Of a DNA stretch of 64,000 nucleotides, positions 1 to 8,822 are shown one piece after another. The DNA comes from Rossellomorea vietnamensis NBRC 101237 (GTDB lineage: Bacteria > Bacillota > Bacilli > Bacillales > Bacillaceae_B), in contig NZ_BCVQ01000016.1 of the NCBI RefSeq assembly GCF_001591825.1, forward strand, positions 1-64,000, in the 5' to 3' direction. The position numbers and the translations under genes are program-made. Each line of letters begins with the position of its first letter. Positions within the stretch are counted from its first letter, which is position 1. The notes beneath the pieces were generated by a model. It worked only from the letters and a program-made list of their open reading frames with translations, did no database searches and was not told where the DNA came from.

Positions 1-45
1 CGGTGTAGCAAGCAATCCTAACTAATTTTATAATCGCTCGTCTTT

Positions 46-82
46 AGAGGAATGGATATAGTATATCCAGCCTCTTTTTTTG
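46..82 (+). terminator. Rho-independent terminator
   Basis: An inverted repeat (AGAGG..GGATATA against TATATCC..CCTCT) is followed by a run of T. It presumably ends a plus-strand gene lying to the left of the window. Confidence 0.75.
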
Positions 83-99
83 TCCAATGAAAGGTACCT

Positions 100-624
100 T
101 CATTTTAAGGCAGAGTAGGGTACGTGAAAGTGGATCATAAGGATTAGGATGATGGGGATGGAGATGATCCAGCCTAGGAGCGGGTTTTTATGATGGACGA
201 TCAGTACTGTGAACATCATCAGATTAAAAAGAAGATCCCAGCCGAAATGCCATCCGTTATGATATGTCATCATGCCGATGAGGTGGGAAAGGCCTTCTGT
301 CAAACCATAGATACCTGTCCATAACAAGATCCAACCAACCCTCATCCATAAACCCGTCGGAAGTCTCCCGATAAAAATGGTAATGGTGACTGTATATTGA
401 ATCGCCATTTTGCCCAATGAAATCATGGTGTGATTCAAATGAAGAGAGTCCCCAAAGGGTGTGACAGTACGGAACTCCCACATGGAATAATCAAATAATA
501 GAAATTGAGAAAGTAGATCCCCGATAATAAAAAATAATAAAGTGGGATAATAGCTGTAGAAATCCTTCCAATTGCCAAACTTCCACCCTAAAAACGCATA
601 TGCCAGCAAAAAAATTAGTATCAT
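100..624 (-). CDS. CBO0543-like integral membrane protein
   Basis: A 174-residue, almost entirely hydrophobic protein with about five predicted membrane segments (near residues 1-12, 26-46, 72-85, 94-114 and 130-165). The pattern of Trp, His and Phe between helices resembles the CBO0543 family of small Firmicutes membrane proteins, whose function is unknown. The ATG at 622-624 has a GAGG ribosome site about 7 bases upstream. It stands alone, with a plus-strand terminator to the left and divergent small genes to the right. The family name rests on general resemblance and not on a search. Confidence 0.7.
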   Translation of the reverse strand: MILIFLLAYAFLGWKFGNWKDFYSYYPTLLFFIIGDLLSQFLLFDYSMWEFRTVTPFGDSLHLNHTMISLGKMAIQYTVTITIFIGRLPTGLWMRVGWILLWTGIYGLTEGLSHLIGMMTYHNGWHFGWDLLFNLMMFTVLIVHHKNPLLGWIISIPIILILMIHFHVPYSALK

Positions 625-758
625 GTCCTATCCTCATTCGCCATTTTTCCTTAGTTTCCGGAGTAAATGTTGAATTATTCAGTTGAGTGAATACCTATTT
701 TTAGAAGAATGGAAAAGGGTGAGGTGGGAAAAATAAGCTCAAAGGAGATGAGTTATAA

Positions 759-917
759 ATGAAACGTAAAGCACAGTATGATGCTGCTGAAAAGAATAAT
801 CAAACACCCCTTAAAAATAAGCAGGAGACTGAATTTTCTGCTGAATTCTCACAAGGTGAGGATACGGCAAAAGGAAAGAATAGAAATTCAGCAAAAGGAA
901 AAAAAGGGAGAGGCTGA
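759..917 (+). CDS. Small basic hydrophilic protein, possibly spore-related
   Basis: A 52-residue open frame starting at ATG 759, with AAAGGAG 12 to 18 bases upstream. The protein is very rich in Lys, Asn and Gln and contains a short EFSAEFS block followed by a Lys/Gly/Arg-rich tail. That block is reminiscent of the EFGTEFASE repeats of gamma-type small acid-soluble spore proteins, but the resemblance is weak. Its TGA shares its final A with the ATG of the next small gene (TGATG), so the two are translationally coupled. Coding status is supported by the ribosome site and coupling; the function is a guess. Confidence 0.55.
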   Translation: MKRKAQYDAAEKNNQTPLKNKQETEFSAEFSQGEDTAKGKNRNSAKGKKGRG

Positions 918-1042
918 TGAAAGATAAAAAACAGTCTTTCCGTGAAGAATTCGGTCAGGAATTTGGAGATGTCAATGCAGCCAAAATAATGGAAGTGACC
1001 CGAAAACAATCAAAGACAGAAGAAAAGAAGAAAAAATGTTAA
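917..1042 (+). CDS. Small Lys-rich protein, possibly gamma-SASP-like
   Basis: A 41-residue frame whose ATG overlaps the stop of the preceding small gene by one base. It contains FREEFGQEFGDVNA, similar in style to the EF(x)EFA..N repeat of gamma-type spore proteins, then a Lys/Glu-rich tail ending in Cys. Its TAA (1040-1042) lies inside the left arm of the terminator hairpin at 1031-1064, so the last codons and the terminator share sequence. It is too short to assign reliably; it could instead be an unrelated conserved small protein. Confidence 0.5.
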   Translation: MKDKKQSFREEFGQEFGDVNAAKIMEVTRKQSKTEEKKKKC

Positions 1043-1064
1043 GCGATTCGCTTAACATTTTTTC
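1031..1064. terminator. Bidirectional terminator
   Basis: Perfect arms (ATGTTAAGCG and CGCTTAACAT) around a 3-base loop are flanked by A-run and T-run, so it can end the small-gene pair on the plus strand and the radical SAM gene on the minus strand. The left arm overlaps the end of the small gene at 917-1042. Confidence 0.85.
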
Positions 1065-1071
1065 TTCTTTA

Positions 1072-2799
1072 TCATTGTACAAGTTGACGGTCAAACTCGA
1101 ATACGGTAGATTGACCGGATGAGGGCTCAAAGTAGGCAAGAACGTACTGATCCTGACCTTCTTTTGAACGGATCGTTTCGAGGAGTGTATGTTTATACAA
1201 CTCTTTTTCATTTAATTTAAGACTGGCAAATGCATCGCCTGCAATGGTTGGCTGTGCTAAAAGACTTTGATAAATGGCAGATCGCTCTTCCTTCGTCAGC
1301 TCATGGGTCCACCATGGTTTTCTTGGTTTGTATTTTTGATTGTCTAAATAGTCGAGCTTCATGAGACCTTCAATGACTGAAATGTGAAAGCTTGTTTCAT
1401 TGGATAAAAACTCATGTAGTCGTTTGAACAGATCTTCCAACTGATGGCCGATCCTGGACCATCCGCGGTTTTCCCAATAGGAACCAAACTGCTGGAAGAA
1501 ATCAAATGGAGTGTCAAAGCATTCAGTGACCAGATACTCAATCGTTCGGTCCATGCGGTGATCGTTCCAATATTTCTCCAATACGTCTTCCACCTGCTTG
1601 ATCCGAACGATATCGTCGAATGACAATACATTATTCCCCAAGATTTCATAAGGGGAATGATCCATATACGTATACTGATGATCATTTGCGCGAATTCTAA
1701 GGCCCGTACCCCGCAGCATCTTAAGAAATCCTAATTGTAGCTCTTCAGGTCTCATTTCAAACACATCATTGAACGTTTTACGGAATGATTGGTAATCCTC
1801 TTCAGGAAGACCAGCGATCAAATCCAGATGCTGATCGATTTTTTTACCCTCTTTCACCATAGTGACGGTTCTCGTGAGCTTTTTATAGTTTTGTTTTCTC
1901 ATGACCAGATCATTTGTTTCATCGTTGGTTGATTGAATGCCGATCTCAAATCGGAATAGGCCCCGTGGAGCATGTTCATTGAGGAATTCAATCACTTCGG
2001 GACGCATGATGTCTGCCGTGATTTCAAATTGAAAGACGGTACCCGGCAAGTGCTCGTCAATAAGGAATTGGAACATTTCCATTGCGTAGCTTCGGCTGAT
2101 ATTAAAGGTCCGGTCCACAAACTTAATGGTCTTTGCCCCATGTTTCATCAGGAATCGGATGTCTTCTTTTACCTTTTCACGGTCAAAGTAGCGTACACCC
2201 ACTTCTATGGAAGAAAGGCAGAATTGACAGCGGAACGGGCATCCTCTGCTTGTCTCGATATAGGTCACCCTTTTGCCGAGCTCTTGCAGATCTTCCTGAA
2301 AACGGAAAGGGGAAGGGACCTCCCTTAAATCAATTTTATTTTGTTGCGGCTTGATAACAGGCTTTCCATTATCTAAATAAGCCACTCCATGTACCTTCGA
2401 CCAATCTTTATCACCATTAAGCTGATCCAATAATTGTTTGAAGGATTCTTCTCCTTCGCCCATTACAATGAAGTCGACGTCTTCAAGGCGCTCCAGCCAA
2501 TATGGGACGTCATATGTCACTTCGGGACCTCCGAGGATGATCGTTACCTCTGGCATGATTTTTCGAAGGATCTGAATGACTTTGATCGTTTCTTCGATAT
2601 TCCAGATGTAGCAGCTGAATCCGATGATGTCCGGCTTTTTAGAGAATAAGTCGGTAACGATATTAAGGGTGGGATCCTTTATCGTGTACTCTGATAGCTC
2701 AATTTCGTGTTGGGGTTCGGCATAGGCCTTTAGACAGCGAATAGCTAAATTCGTGTGAATGTATTTTGCATTTAACGTACTTAAGACGACTTTCTTCAT
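1072..2799 (-). CDS. Cobalamin-binding-type radical SAM protein (DUF4080-like)
   Basis: A 575-residue protein with an N-terminal B12-binding-like Rossmann region (about residues 1-140, with LGGPEVT near 89-95), then a radical SAM core. The [4Fe-4S] motif is SRGCPFRCQFC, with Cys187, Cys191 and Cys194 in the CxxxCxxC spacing. Residues after about 370 form a DUF4080-like C-terminal region. Such enzymes use SAM cleavage to methylate or rearrange an unactivated substrate; the substrate cannot be told here. It is transcribed alone, between a shared terminator at its 3' end and a long 5' gap. Membership in the B12-radical SAM group is clear; the DUF number is from memory. Confidence 0.85.
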   Translation of the reverse strand: MKKVVLSTLNAKYIHTNLAIRCLKAYAEPQHEIELSEYTIKDPTLNIVTDLFSKKPDIIGFSCYIWNIEETIKVIQILRKIMPEVTIILGGPEVTYDVPYWLERLEDVDFIVMGEGEESFKQLLDQLNGDKDWSKVHGVAYLDNGKPVIKPQQNKIDLREVPSPFRFQEDLQELGKRVTYIETSRGCPFRCQFCLSSIEVGVRYFDREKVKEDIRFLMKHGAKTIKFVDRTFNISRSYAMEMFQFLIDEHLPGTVFQFEITADIMRPEVIEFLNEHAPRGLFRFEIGIQSTNDETNDLVMRKQNYKKLTRTVTMVKEGKKIDQHLDLIAGLPEEDYQSFRKTFNDVFEMRPEELQLGFLKMLRGTGLRIRANDHQYTYMDHSPYEILGNNVLSFDDIVRIKQVEDVLEKYWNDHRMDRTIEYLVTECFDTPFDFFQQFGSYWENRGWSRIGHQLEDLFKRLHEFLSNETSFHISVIEGLMKLDYLDNQKYKPRKPWWTHELTKEERSAIYQSLLAQPTIAGDAFASLKLNEKELYKHTLLETIRSKEGQDQYVLAYFEPSSGQSTVFEFDRQLVQ

Positions 2800-3143
2800 T
2801 CATATTCTCCTTTATTCTAAGTCCGTTTGACTCTCAGTCATATGACTTTCAGTAACCAAATGAGGATCTGTTTCAAGTTGTTCGTACAACGTTATAAACC
2901 AACCTGACTATCATTTTATCTAAGCTTGCGATAAAGCTCAATGTTTGTCTTAAATGAATTTAAATTTATTGTAACTATTAGAAGGAATTTTAGGAAAAGG
3001 TGCGAATAATATAAGGTAATATACGTTTTTTGAAAATTGTGTTGAATAATGAACCAGTTGATTCTCGACCATAAGCGAATAGTTAATCATGAAAAAGGGA
3101 CTGACCCGTGAATACAATGGGGTCAGCCCTTTCTAGTGAGATT
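2800..3143. other. Intergenic gap
   Basis: This stretch is AT-rich and holds the 5' side of the minus-strand radical SAM gene and, at its right edge, the terminator of the next minus-strand gene. I see no open frame with a ribosome site and no recognisable RNA motif in it. Confidence 0.5.
3092..3133 (-). terminator. Terminator of the ykrP-like gene
   Basis: Arms AAAGGGaCTGACCC and GGGTCAGCCCTTT flank a 12-base loop. The T-run is on the minus strand, so it ends the acyltransferase gene. Confidence 0.75.
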
Positions 3144-4169
3144 TTATCTTGTTTTCATTTCCCTTTTGGAAAACAGTTTCTGCAGCCTGGTTGATCTAAA
3201 CTCGATGATAGGTTGTGTGATGCTCGTAAAGAATTTTGTTGAAAATATCATCGTCAGTACAAAGGATACCCCGAGTAACAGTAAAAGACTGGTGTTAGGG
3301 TCAATCGTGTCCTTAAGATGGCTTTCACGGAACAACCGAATGAGAAAACCGTGGAGTAAGTACACATAGAGAGTGTTTTTCCCCCACTTGGTGAAAAACT
3401 GTCTTTTTGTAGGAACAAATGTGAAAAAGCTGAAGATCATCACGACGTTTAATAAATAAACAGCCGCCCTGACACCCATGCTGATGACGTTGTTCCATTC
3501 AAAATCTCCGTAAGGTTTGGAACCAAGGAGCCATTTATCTGAGAATTCAGGTACAAAATACATCCCTAAAAATACGATTACAAATAATGAACCTGCCACT
3601 AAACGGGCTTTACTCGTTTTAAAATATTCGAAGTGCTCCTTCTCCATGTAGTACCCCATCAGGAATATAGGAAAGAACACAAATGTTCGGGACAGACTTA
3701 GATAATTTGAAATAACATCGGCGAACCCTACAAGCAGTCCAAGTGAAAAAGCCACTGTCAAGCCTATTCCAGGTTTGAATTTAAACCATTTGATGAAAGC
3801 ATAAAGGAGTGCGTTCCAGCAGAAAAGGCTGATAAGGAACCACAATGACCAGTGAGGATTAAGTGGATCCACCTCGAATGTTGATTTTTGATACAGAAAA
3901 TGATAGTACACCGTATAGATCAGTTGAAACACAATGTAAGGAAGTATCAACTTTTTAGCAAGTTTCTGGATATATCCCTTTTTATAGAATCCTTTCGCGA
4001 AGAATCCTGCCACAAGTATGAAGGCCGGCATGTGGAAAGTGTAAATCGTTTTATACAGTGAAAGGATAAAGGGATCGCTTTCGATATAGGATCGGATGAC
4101 ATGTCCAAATACCACTAAAAAGATCAAAATGAATTTGGCATTGTCGAAGTAATAGTCGCGCTGTTTCAT
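3144..4169 (-). CDS. ykrP: Membrane acyltransferase family protein (YkrP-like)
   Basis: A 341-residue polytopic protein of the acyltransferase-3 superfamily, with about ten hydrophobic segments. The N-terminal YYFDNAKFILIFLVVFGHV block carries the family's conserved His on the first helix, followed by FHMPAFILVAGFF. Members transfer acyl groups to sugars or other envelope molecules at the membrane; the substrate here is unknown. Its place immediately upstream and divergent from a KinE-type kinase and ogt matches B. subtilis ykrP, which is about the same length. The ATG lies at the right end, about 170 bases from kinE, so both promoters must lie in that gap. Confidence 0.8.
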   Translation of the reverse strand: MKQRDYYFDNAKFILIFLVVFGHVIRSYIESDPFILSLYKTIYTFHMPAFILVAGFFAKGFYKKGYIQKLAKKLILPYIVFQLIYTVYYHFLYQKSTFEVDPLNPHWSLWFLISLFCWNALLYAFIKWFKFKPGIGLTVAFSLGLLVGFADVISNYLSLSRTFVFFPIFLMGYYMEKEHFEYFKTSKARLVAGSLFVIVFLGMYFVPEFSDKWLLGSKPYGDFEWNNVISMGVRAAVYLLNVVMIFSFFTFVPTKRQFFTKWGKNTLYVYLLHGFLIRLFRESHLKDTIDPNTSLLLLLGVSFVLTMIFSTKFFTSITQPIIEFRSTRLQKLFSKREMKTR

Positions 4170-4338
4170 ATCTTCACCATCTTTTAGAAAAGTTTAATCC
4201 TAATTCATTCTTACCCTAGGATACAATGAGCAAAACATGATTTTCATTGTTAATTATCACCAGAAGTACGGGGAGCTATGCGGATTCTGTAAGATTTAAG
4301 CCAATGGTCGTCTTTTAATTTAGTAGGGGGATGAGGAA

Positions 4339-6492
4339 ATGACTAATAGTAGTAATGTGAAGGAAGAGCAAAATAGGGATTTATGTCATCCCGTCGATAG
4401 GGAAATTTGCTCAGCTTCACCCATGCCGATGCTTGTGATCAATAAAGAGTTGAAAATCGTTTATGCCAACCCCGAAGCATATGAAACCCTGGAGTCAAAT
4501 GATGAGAATGTTGTAGGGAAGCTCTTCAGCACGTTTTTCTCTTCAGTGCCCGCGCCCATAGTTGCCCATTATAAGGAAGTAATGGAAACGGGAAAAACCT
4601 TGGAAGACGAAACCCTGATGAATGTAAATGAGAAGAAAATCATCCACGTCGAACTTTTGCTGAAAAAATCGACCATTTCACCTAATGCATATTTATATTT
4701 TAAGGATGTAACGGAACTGAAGGAGAAGGAGCGCAAAGATCATTTAAATGTACACTTACTATCGAACATTTTCCAGAATGCTTCAGAGGGGATCGTGCTA
4801 TTCGATATTGATGGAAATATCAATGATGTGAATCATGCATTCAGTTTGCAAGTGGGACTCGATAAGGATGAGATCACCAAGAGGAATATCAGTTCCTTCA
4901 TTCCAGAGAATGCCCATTATAAGGTTGAAAAAATCAAAGAATTGATTTCTCAAAATAAAAAAGCCCGTGGTGAAATTCCAATCAAGAAATCACAAAGTAT
5001 TTCAATCGTGGAATTTACGACAAGTCCATACGTCCATCATAAGCTCCACATGGCCATTCTCAGAGATGTAACGGAAAAAAGGCAGATGGAGATCCAACTG
5101 AAGCGTAATGAGGAATTGTTCAAAGGGTTGTTTGAAGAAGCGATAGATGCCATTGTCTTATGGGATCAGGACGGAAGGGTCCTTAAAGCGAACTCTTCAG
5201 CACTGAAAATATTTGAATGCACACTTTCCGAGCTCCTTTCAAAAAAAATCAGGGATTTCGTTTACCCCTTGGAAAGCCAGAAGTTTGATTTGGTCATGGA
5301 ACAATTATATAGAAGCGGGGCTGTAAGGGATGAGGTGTTGTTCCTCATGCCGAACAATCAGCTCAAACATTTGGAATTCACGTCCAAGCTTCATTCCGTG
5401 GATGGTTATAATATGACCATATTCCGTAATGTCAGTGAACGATATCAAATGGAGAAGGAACTGCGTGAGAGTGAGGAAAGGTTCCGGAAGATATTCGAAG
5501 GTTCATTGGACGGACTGCTTCTGACCAATCACAATTATGTCGTCGTTGATTCGAATCCTGAAGTGAGTAACATCATTAAGTTGGATAAAGATCAGCTCAT
5601 TGGTAAAGATGTACGTGAGATATTGAATATTGAACCGGGTGAGGAAGCCTATGAGGATTATCTGCATCAATTGAAGGAAGAAGGTCAGGCAACGTTTTTA
5701 AAAACGCTGACATCCTCCAGGGACAGGGTTCAATACGTTGAATTATCGTCGAAATACAATTTGCTCTCTAATCTGAATTTAACCATCATCCGGGACATCA
5801 CAGATCAAATCGAGATGCAGGAACAACTGAGGAAGTCTGACACATTAAGTGTGGTAGGGGAGCTTGCGGCAGGGATCGCCCATGAAATCAGAAACCCGAT
5901 GACGGCACTTAAAGGATTCATCCAACTGCTTGAGAACAGCGTCGGAAAGGATCATGAGATGTACTTTAATGTGATCACTTCTGAATTCCAGCGTATTGAG
6001 TCAATCATCACGGAGTTTCTCGTGTTGGCCAAACCTCAGGCGATCCAATACCAGGAGACGAATTTAATCAGGATCATGAAGGATACTGTGGAATTGCTGA
6101 GTGCACAGGCCGTCATGCATAATGTTCAGTATGAGGAAAAGTATCAGGAAGACCTCCCGACCATAGTAGCTGAACCCAATCAGTTAAAACAGGTATTCAT
6201 CAATGTCATTAAGAATGCAATTGAAGTCATGTCGGATGGAGGGGTGATTTCCATTAGCATCGGGGAGACCGATGACGGGTTGATTCATATCGAAATAAAA
6301 GACCAGGGAGGCGGAATCTCAAAGGATAAAATCAAGAAGCTCGGCGAACCTTTTTATACAACAAAAGAAAGAGGGACTGGACTTGGGCTTATGGTAAGCT
6401 TTAAGATTATTAAAGAACATAAAGGCAGCGTCCAGGTTGAAAGCATCGTTGGAGAAGGAACCGTTTTCCATATCTATCTGCCTAAATCATAA
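4339..6492 (+). CDS. kinE: Multi-PAS sensor histidine kinase, sporulation kinase type
   Basis: A 717-residue kinase with no convincing transmembrane segment. Four PAS-like modules lie at about residues 25-130, 145-250, 260-370 and 380-485; each starts with a segment such as NAYLYFKDV or TIFRNVSER closing the fold. A HisKA domain follows with phospho-acceptor His515 (AAGIAHEIRNPM), then an HATPase domain with an N box (NVIKNAIEV) and G boxes (DQGGG, GTGLGL). Position next to ykrP and ogt and length close to B. subtilis KinE (about 738) support the name. KinE-type kinases can feed phosphate to Spo0F in the sporulation phosphorelay. Orthology is inferred from synteny and architecture. Confidence 0.85.
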   Translation: MTNSSNVKEEQNRDLCHPVDREICSASPMPMLVINKELKIVYANPEAYETLESNDENVVGKLFSTFFSSVPAPIVAHYKEVMETGKTLEDETLMNVNEKKIIHVELLLKKSTISPNAYLYFKDVTELKEKERKDHLNVHLLSNIFQNASEGIVLFDIDGNINDVNHAFSLQVGLDKDEITKRNISSFIPENAHYKVEKIKELISQNKKARGEIPIKKSQSISIVEFTTSPYVHHKLHMAILRDVTEKRQMEIQLKRNEELFKGLFEEAIDAIVLWDQDGRVLKANSSALKIFECTLSELLSKKIRDFVYPLESQKFDLVMEQLYRSGAVRDEVLFLMPNNQLKHLEFTSKLHSVDGYNMTIFRNVSERYQMEKELRESEERFRKIFEGSLDGLLLTNHNYVVVDSNPEVSNIIKLDKDQLIGKDVREILNIEPGEEAYEDYLHQLKEEGQATFLKTLTSSRDRVQYVELSSKYNLLSNLNLTIIRDITDQIEMQEQLRKSDTLSVVGELAAGIAHEIRNPMTALKGFIQLLENSVGKDHEMYFNVITSEFQRIESIITEFLVLAKPQAIQYQETNLIRIMKDTVELLSAQAVMHNVQYEEKYQEDLPTIVAEPNQLKQVFINVIKNAIEVMSDGGVISISIGETDDGLIHIEIKDQGGGISKDKIKKLGEPFYTTKERGTGLGLMVSFKIIKEHKGSVQVESIVGEGTVFHIYLPKS

Positions 6493-6505
6493 AGGAGTCC
6501 TGTAA

Positions 6506-6961
6506 ATGACCATTCATACGATTGTAATCGACAGCCCCATCGGGAATCTTAAGCTGACGTCCGATTCGACTCAATTGCTTTCTGTGCAGTTTGTGGAGGA
6601 AGAAGCGTCCATCGAAACGGATCATCCCATTTTGATTCGAGCAAAGGAACAGATACTGGAGTTTTTTAAGGGTGATAGAAGAGCATTTGATCTTCCTTTG
6701 AAAATCGAAGGGACCGAGTTCCAAAAAGAAGTATGAAATATCCTCAAGGAAATACCCTATGGCGAAACCTGGTCGTATCAGGATGTAGCACAAGCCATTC
6801 AAAGACCGAAAGCGGTCCGGGCTGTGGGGCAGGCGAATAAAGCCAACCGTTTTCCCGTCATCATCCCTTGCCACCGTGTCATTGGGAAAAATAAGACACT
6901 CACCGGTTATGCAGGAAAGCAGATAGACAAAAAAGAAACGTTACTCTCATTAGAACAATAA
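6506..6961 (+). pseudogene. ogt: O6-methylguanine-DNA methyltransferase with in-frame TGA
   Basis: The frame starts at ATG 6506, hits TGA at 6734-6736 (codon 77), and then continues in the same frame to TAA 6959-6961. The two parts together give a normal-looking methyltransferase of 151 codons. The stop falls where the family has Trp in the conserved FQxxVW block (FQKEV, stop, NILKEIPYGETWSYQ), so one TGG-to-TGA change explains it. Downstream, the acceptor Cys122 in the PCHR motif and the helix-turn-helix region are intact. The protein would directly repair O6-alkylguanine. The gene follows kinE by 13 bases as in B. subtilis. Either a recent nonsense mutation, a sequencing error, or stop readthrough would explain it. 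Confidence 0.85.
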
Positions 6962-6965
6962 CAGG

Positions 6966-7000
6966 AACAGGCATTTTCCATGTGGAGAATGCCTGTTTTT
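6966..7000 (+). terminator. Terminator after kinE-ogt
   Basis: A 14-bp stem (AACAGGCATTTTCC against GGAGAATGCCTGTT) with a 4-base loop runs into a T-run just after the ogt stop. Confidence 0.85.
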
Positions 7001-7051
7001 GGTTTTGGCGACACGAAACGGTCATGCGGGGGGAAATTCTGAAAATAACAG

Positions 7052-7104
7052 TTGATGATTTTTTCTATTTAGATTATCATCTAATTAGATGATAATCTAA
7101 ATAG
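7052..7104 (+). promoter_or_regulatory. Promoter and 40-bp palindromic operator of the ArsR gene
   Basis: Positions 7065-7104 form a perfect 40-bp palindrome whose core is AGATTATCAT and its complement. A sigma-A-type promoter is embedded: TTGATG at 7052-7057, 17-base spacer, TATCAT at 7075-7080 inside the left arm. The palindrome ends 15 bases before the GTG of an ArsR-family gene. ArsR-type dimers bind such dyads, so autoregulation is the natural reading. Palindrome and promoter are seen directly; the binding is inferred. Confidence 0.75.
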
Positions 7105-7119
7105 GTAGGAGGTGGAACG

Positions 7120-7713
7120 GTGCAATTAAGCAAACAGATCGCATTTCATAAAACGATGGGGGACGCGACCCGCATCAAGATCGTTTATTTATTGGCAGAA
7201 GAGAGTTTGCACGTGGGGGCCATAGCAGGAAAGCTTGGACTTACTGCGCCAACGATCTCCCATCATTTGACGAAACTGAAAGAGTGCAACCTTGTTTATT
7301 CACGGAAAGAGAAGAACACGGTTTACTACCATTTGAATAAAAAAGTATTAAGCCATCATGGGGACGTTCTGCACAGGTTCGCTCAAGAAGAGAAAGGGGA
7401 CAGGACAATGTCAGAGAAGTTAATGAAAGAAAAACAGAAGGTGAAGAACAATTTTCTGGAGAAAAATGGACGGATTAAAAGTATTCCCGCCCAACAAAAG
7501 AAAAAACTATTCATTCTTGAACACCTCGTGGAAGGTCTGAAGGTGGGGGAAAAGTATAAGGAAAAAGAGCTGAATGAGTACATTCTACAATTCCATGAAG
7601 ATTTCGCCACCTTGAGAAGAGAGTTCATCATCCATCAGTTCATGTATCGGGAAAACGGCATTTATGAGGTGAATCCGAAGGAAATGTGGGCATCTTCAAA
7701 ACTATCAGAATGA
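7120..7713 (+). CDS. ArsR-family regulator with C-terminal DUF2087 domain
   Basis: A 197-residue protein with a winged helix-turn-helix at about residues 5-95 (LGLTAPTISHHLTKLKECNL is the recognition region) and a C-terminal DUF2087-like domain at about 115-190. There is no obvious CxCxxC metal-binding motif of the classical arsenic or cadmium sensors, so the signal may not be a metal. The start is GTG 7120 behind AGGAGGTGG. It is a single-gene unit, preceded by its own palindromic operator and followed by a shared terminator. No neighbouring target gene is evident, so it may control only itself or remote genes. Confidence 0.85.
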   Translation: MQLSKQIAFHKTMGDATRIKIVYLLAEESLHVGAIAGKLGLTAPTISHHLTKLKECNLVYSRKEKNTVYYHLNKKVLSHHGDVLHRFAQEEKGDRTMSEKLMKEKQKVKNNFLEKNGRIKSIPAQQKKKLFILEHLVEGLKVGEKYKEKELNEYILQFHEDFATLRREFIIHQFMYRENGIYEVNPKEMWASSKLSE

Positions 7714-7718
7714 AAAAT

Positions 7719-7747
7719 GAAAGAGAAGGGTGAATTCCTTCTCTTTC
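7719..7747. terminator. Bidirectional terminator between ArsR gene and mtnA
   Basis: Arms GAAAGAGAAGG and CCTTCTCTTTC lie between two convergent genes, with A-rich and T-rich flanks suited to both directions. Confidence 0.75.
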
Positions 7748-7754
7748 AATCTAT

Positions 7755-8807
7755 TTATTCCTGATTTATCGTCCGTTGAATGCTTTCTTGAAAACCTGGA
7801 TACAGCACACCTTTTTCGGTGATGATGCCGGTAATCAGTTCATGGGAAGTCACATCAAAAGCGGGATTATAAACATGAATGTGTTCGGGTGCGATCATAG
7901 AGCCACCTATCATCGTGATTTCGTCTGGCCCTCTTTCTTCAATCGGGATATCGTCACCTGTTCTCGAGGTGAGGTCGAATGTAGAAGAAGGGGCAGCCAC
8001 GTAGAATGGTATATTGTAATGATGGCATAGGATGGCAAGCATGGACGTACCGATTTTGTTCGCGGTATCCCCATTCGCAGAAATCCGGTCGGCTCCAACG
8101 ATCACAGCTTCCACACCTTTCTCCTTTATTGTATGAGCGGCCATGCTGTCCGTAATGAGGGTCACGTCGACTCCTGATTGCTGAAGCTCCCAGGCAGTGA
8201 GTCGGGCGCCCTGAAGGACAGGGCGTGTCTCACAGGCGAATACTTGGAACCCTATTCCCCTTTCCCTGCCTAGGTGAAAGGGGGCAAGTGCCGTTCCATA
8301 TTTACCCGTGGCAATGGATCCCGCATTACAGATGGTCATGATCTTCCTCTTGTCATCCAATGCATCCAATGCGTGTTCACCGATCATCCTGCATATTTCC
8401 TCATCCTCCGTATGGATCTGAATGGCAGAATGAAGCAGATTGGTCTTGGCTTCATTCACGGATTGTGCATGGGCAAGAACTTGTTCCAACCGATTCAATG
8501 CCCAGAACAGATTGACTGCCGTCGGCCTTGAATCAGCGAGGTATTCTTTATCCTTCCTGAAAAGGTGATTGAATTCTGTCAGATTGTCTGTTTCATAATG
8601 AGAAGCAGCATGTGCCAATCCATAGGCGGCTGTGATCCCGATTGCCGGGGCACCTCGCACTTTAAGCGAAACGATGGCTTCATAATAGTCTGTAATGTTC
8701 GTTAGCGTCAAATATTCCACAGTGTTCGGCAGCTTTTGTTGATTAAGAATCAGTAAATGATCTTCATGCCACTCGAGTGAAGTTGGAATGGTCGGTGTAT
8801 GTGTCAT
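7755..8807 (-). CDS. mtnA: S-methyl-5-thioribose-1-phosphate isomerase
   Basis: A 350-residue enzyme that converts methylthioribose-1-phosphate to methylthioribulose-1-phosphate in methionine salvage. The catalytic pair known for B. subtilis MtnA is present at the same numbers: Cys160 ([11 protein letters not shown]) and Asp240 ([18 protein letters not shown]). The early RGAPAIG motif of the eIF2B-like fold is also present. ATG 8807 follows AAAGGAG. It is the second gene of a minus-strand operon behind mtnK, 15 bases downstream of it, and shares mtnK's SAM-I riboswitch. Confidence 0.97.
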   Translation of the reverse strand: MTHTPTIPTSLEWHEDHLLILNQQKLPNTVEYLTLTNITDYYEAIVSLKVRGAPAIGITAAYGLAHAASHYETDNLTEFNHLFRKDKEYLADSRPTAVNLFWALNRLEQVLAHAQSVNEAKTNLLHSAIQIHTEDEEICRMIGEHALDALDDKRKIMTICNAGSIATGKYGTALAPFHLGRERGIGFQVFACETRPVLQGARLTAWELQQSGVDVTLITDSMAAHTIKEKGVEAVIVGADRISANGDTANKIGTSMLAILCHHYNIPFYVAAPSSTFDLTSRTGDDIPIEERGPDEITMIGGSMIAPEHIHVYNPAFDVTSHELITGIITEKGVLYPGFQESIQRTINQE

Positions 8808-8822
8808 GAGTATCTCCTTTAA

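Noticed and set aside
1972-2649. Open frames on the plus strand across the radical SAM gene.
   Set aside because: They are antisense to a well-supported gene, have no ribosome sites and show no protein-like pattern.
4141-4150. Spo0A box (TTGTCGAAG) near the start of the ykrP-like gene.
   Set aside because: It lies within the coding part and matches a short, common motif; position gives no support for control of kinE.
6506-6736. The 76-residue product of the first part of ogt as a separate gene.
   Set aside because: It lacks the active-site half of the enzyme, and the same frame continues after the TGA with the rest of the family sequence.
6734-6736. Selenocysteine at the ogt TGA.
   Set aside because: The family residue here is Trp and not Cys, and I see no SECIS-like hairpin directly after the codon.
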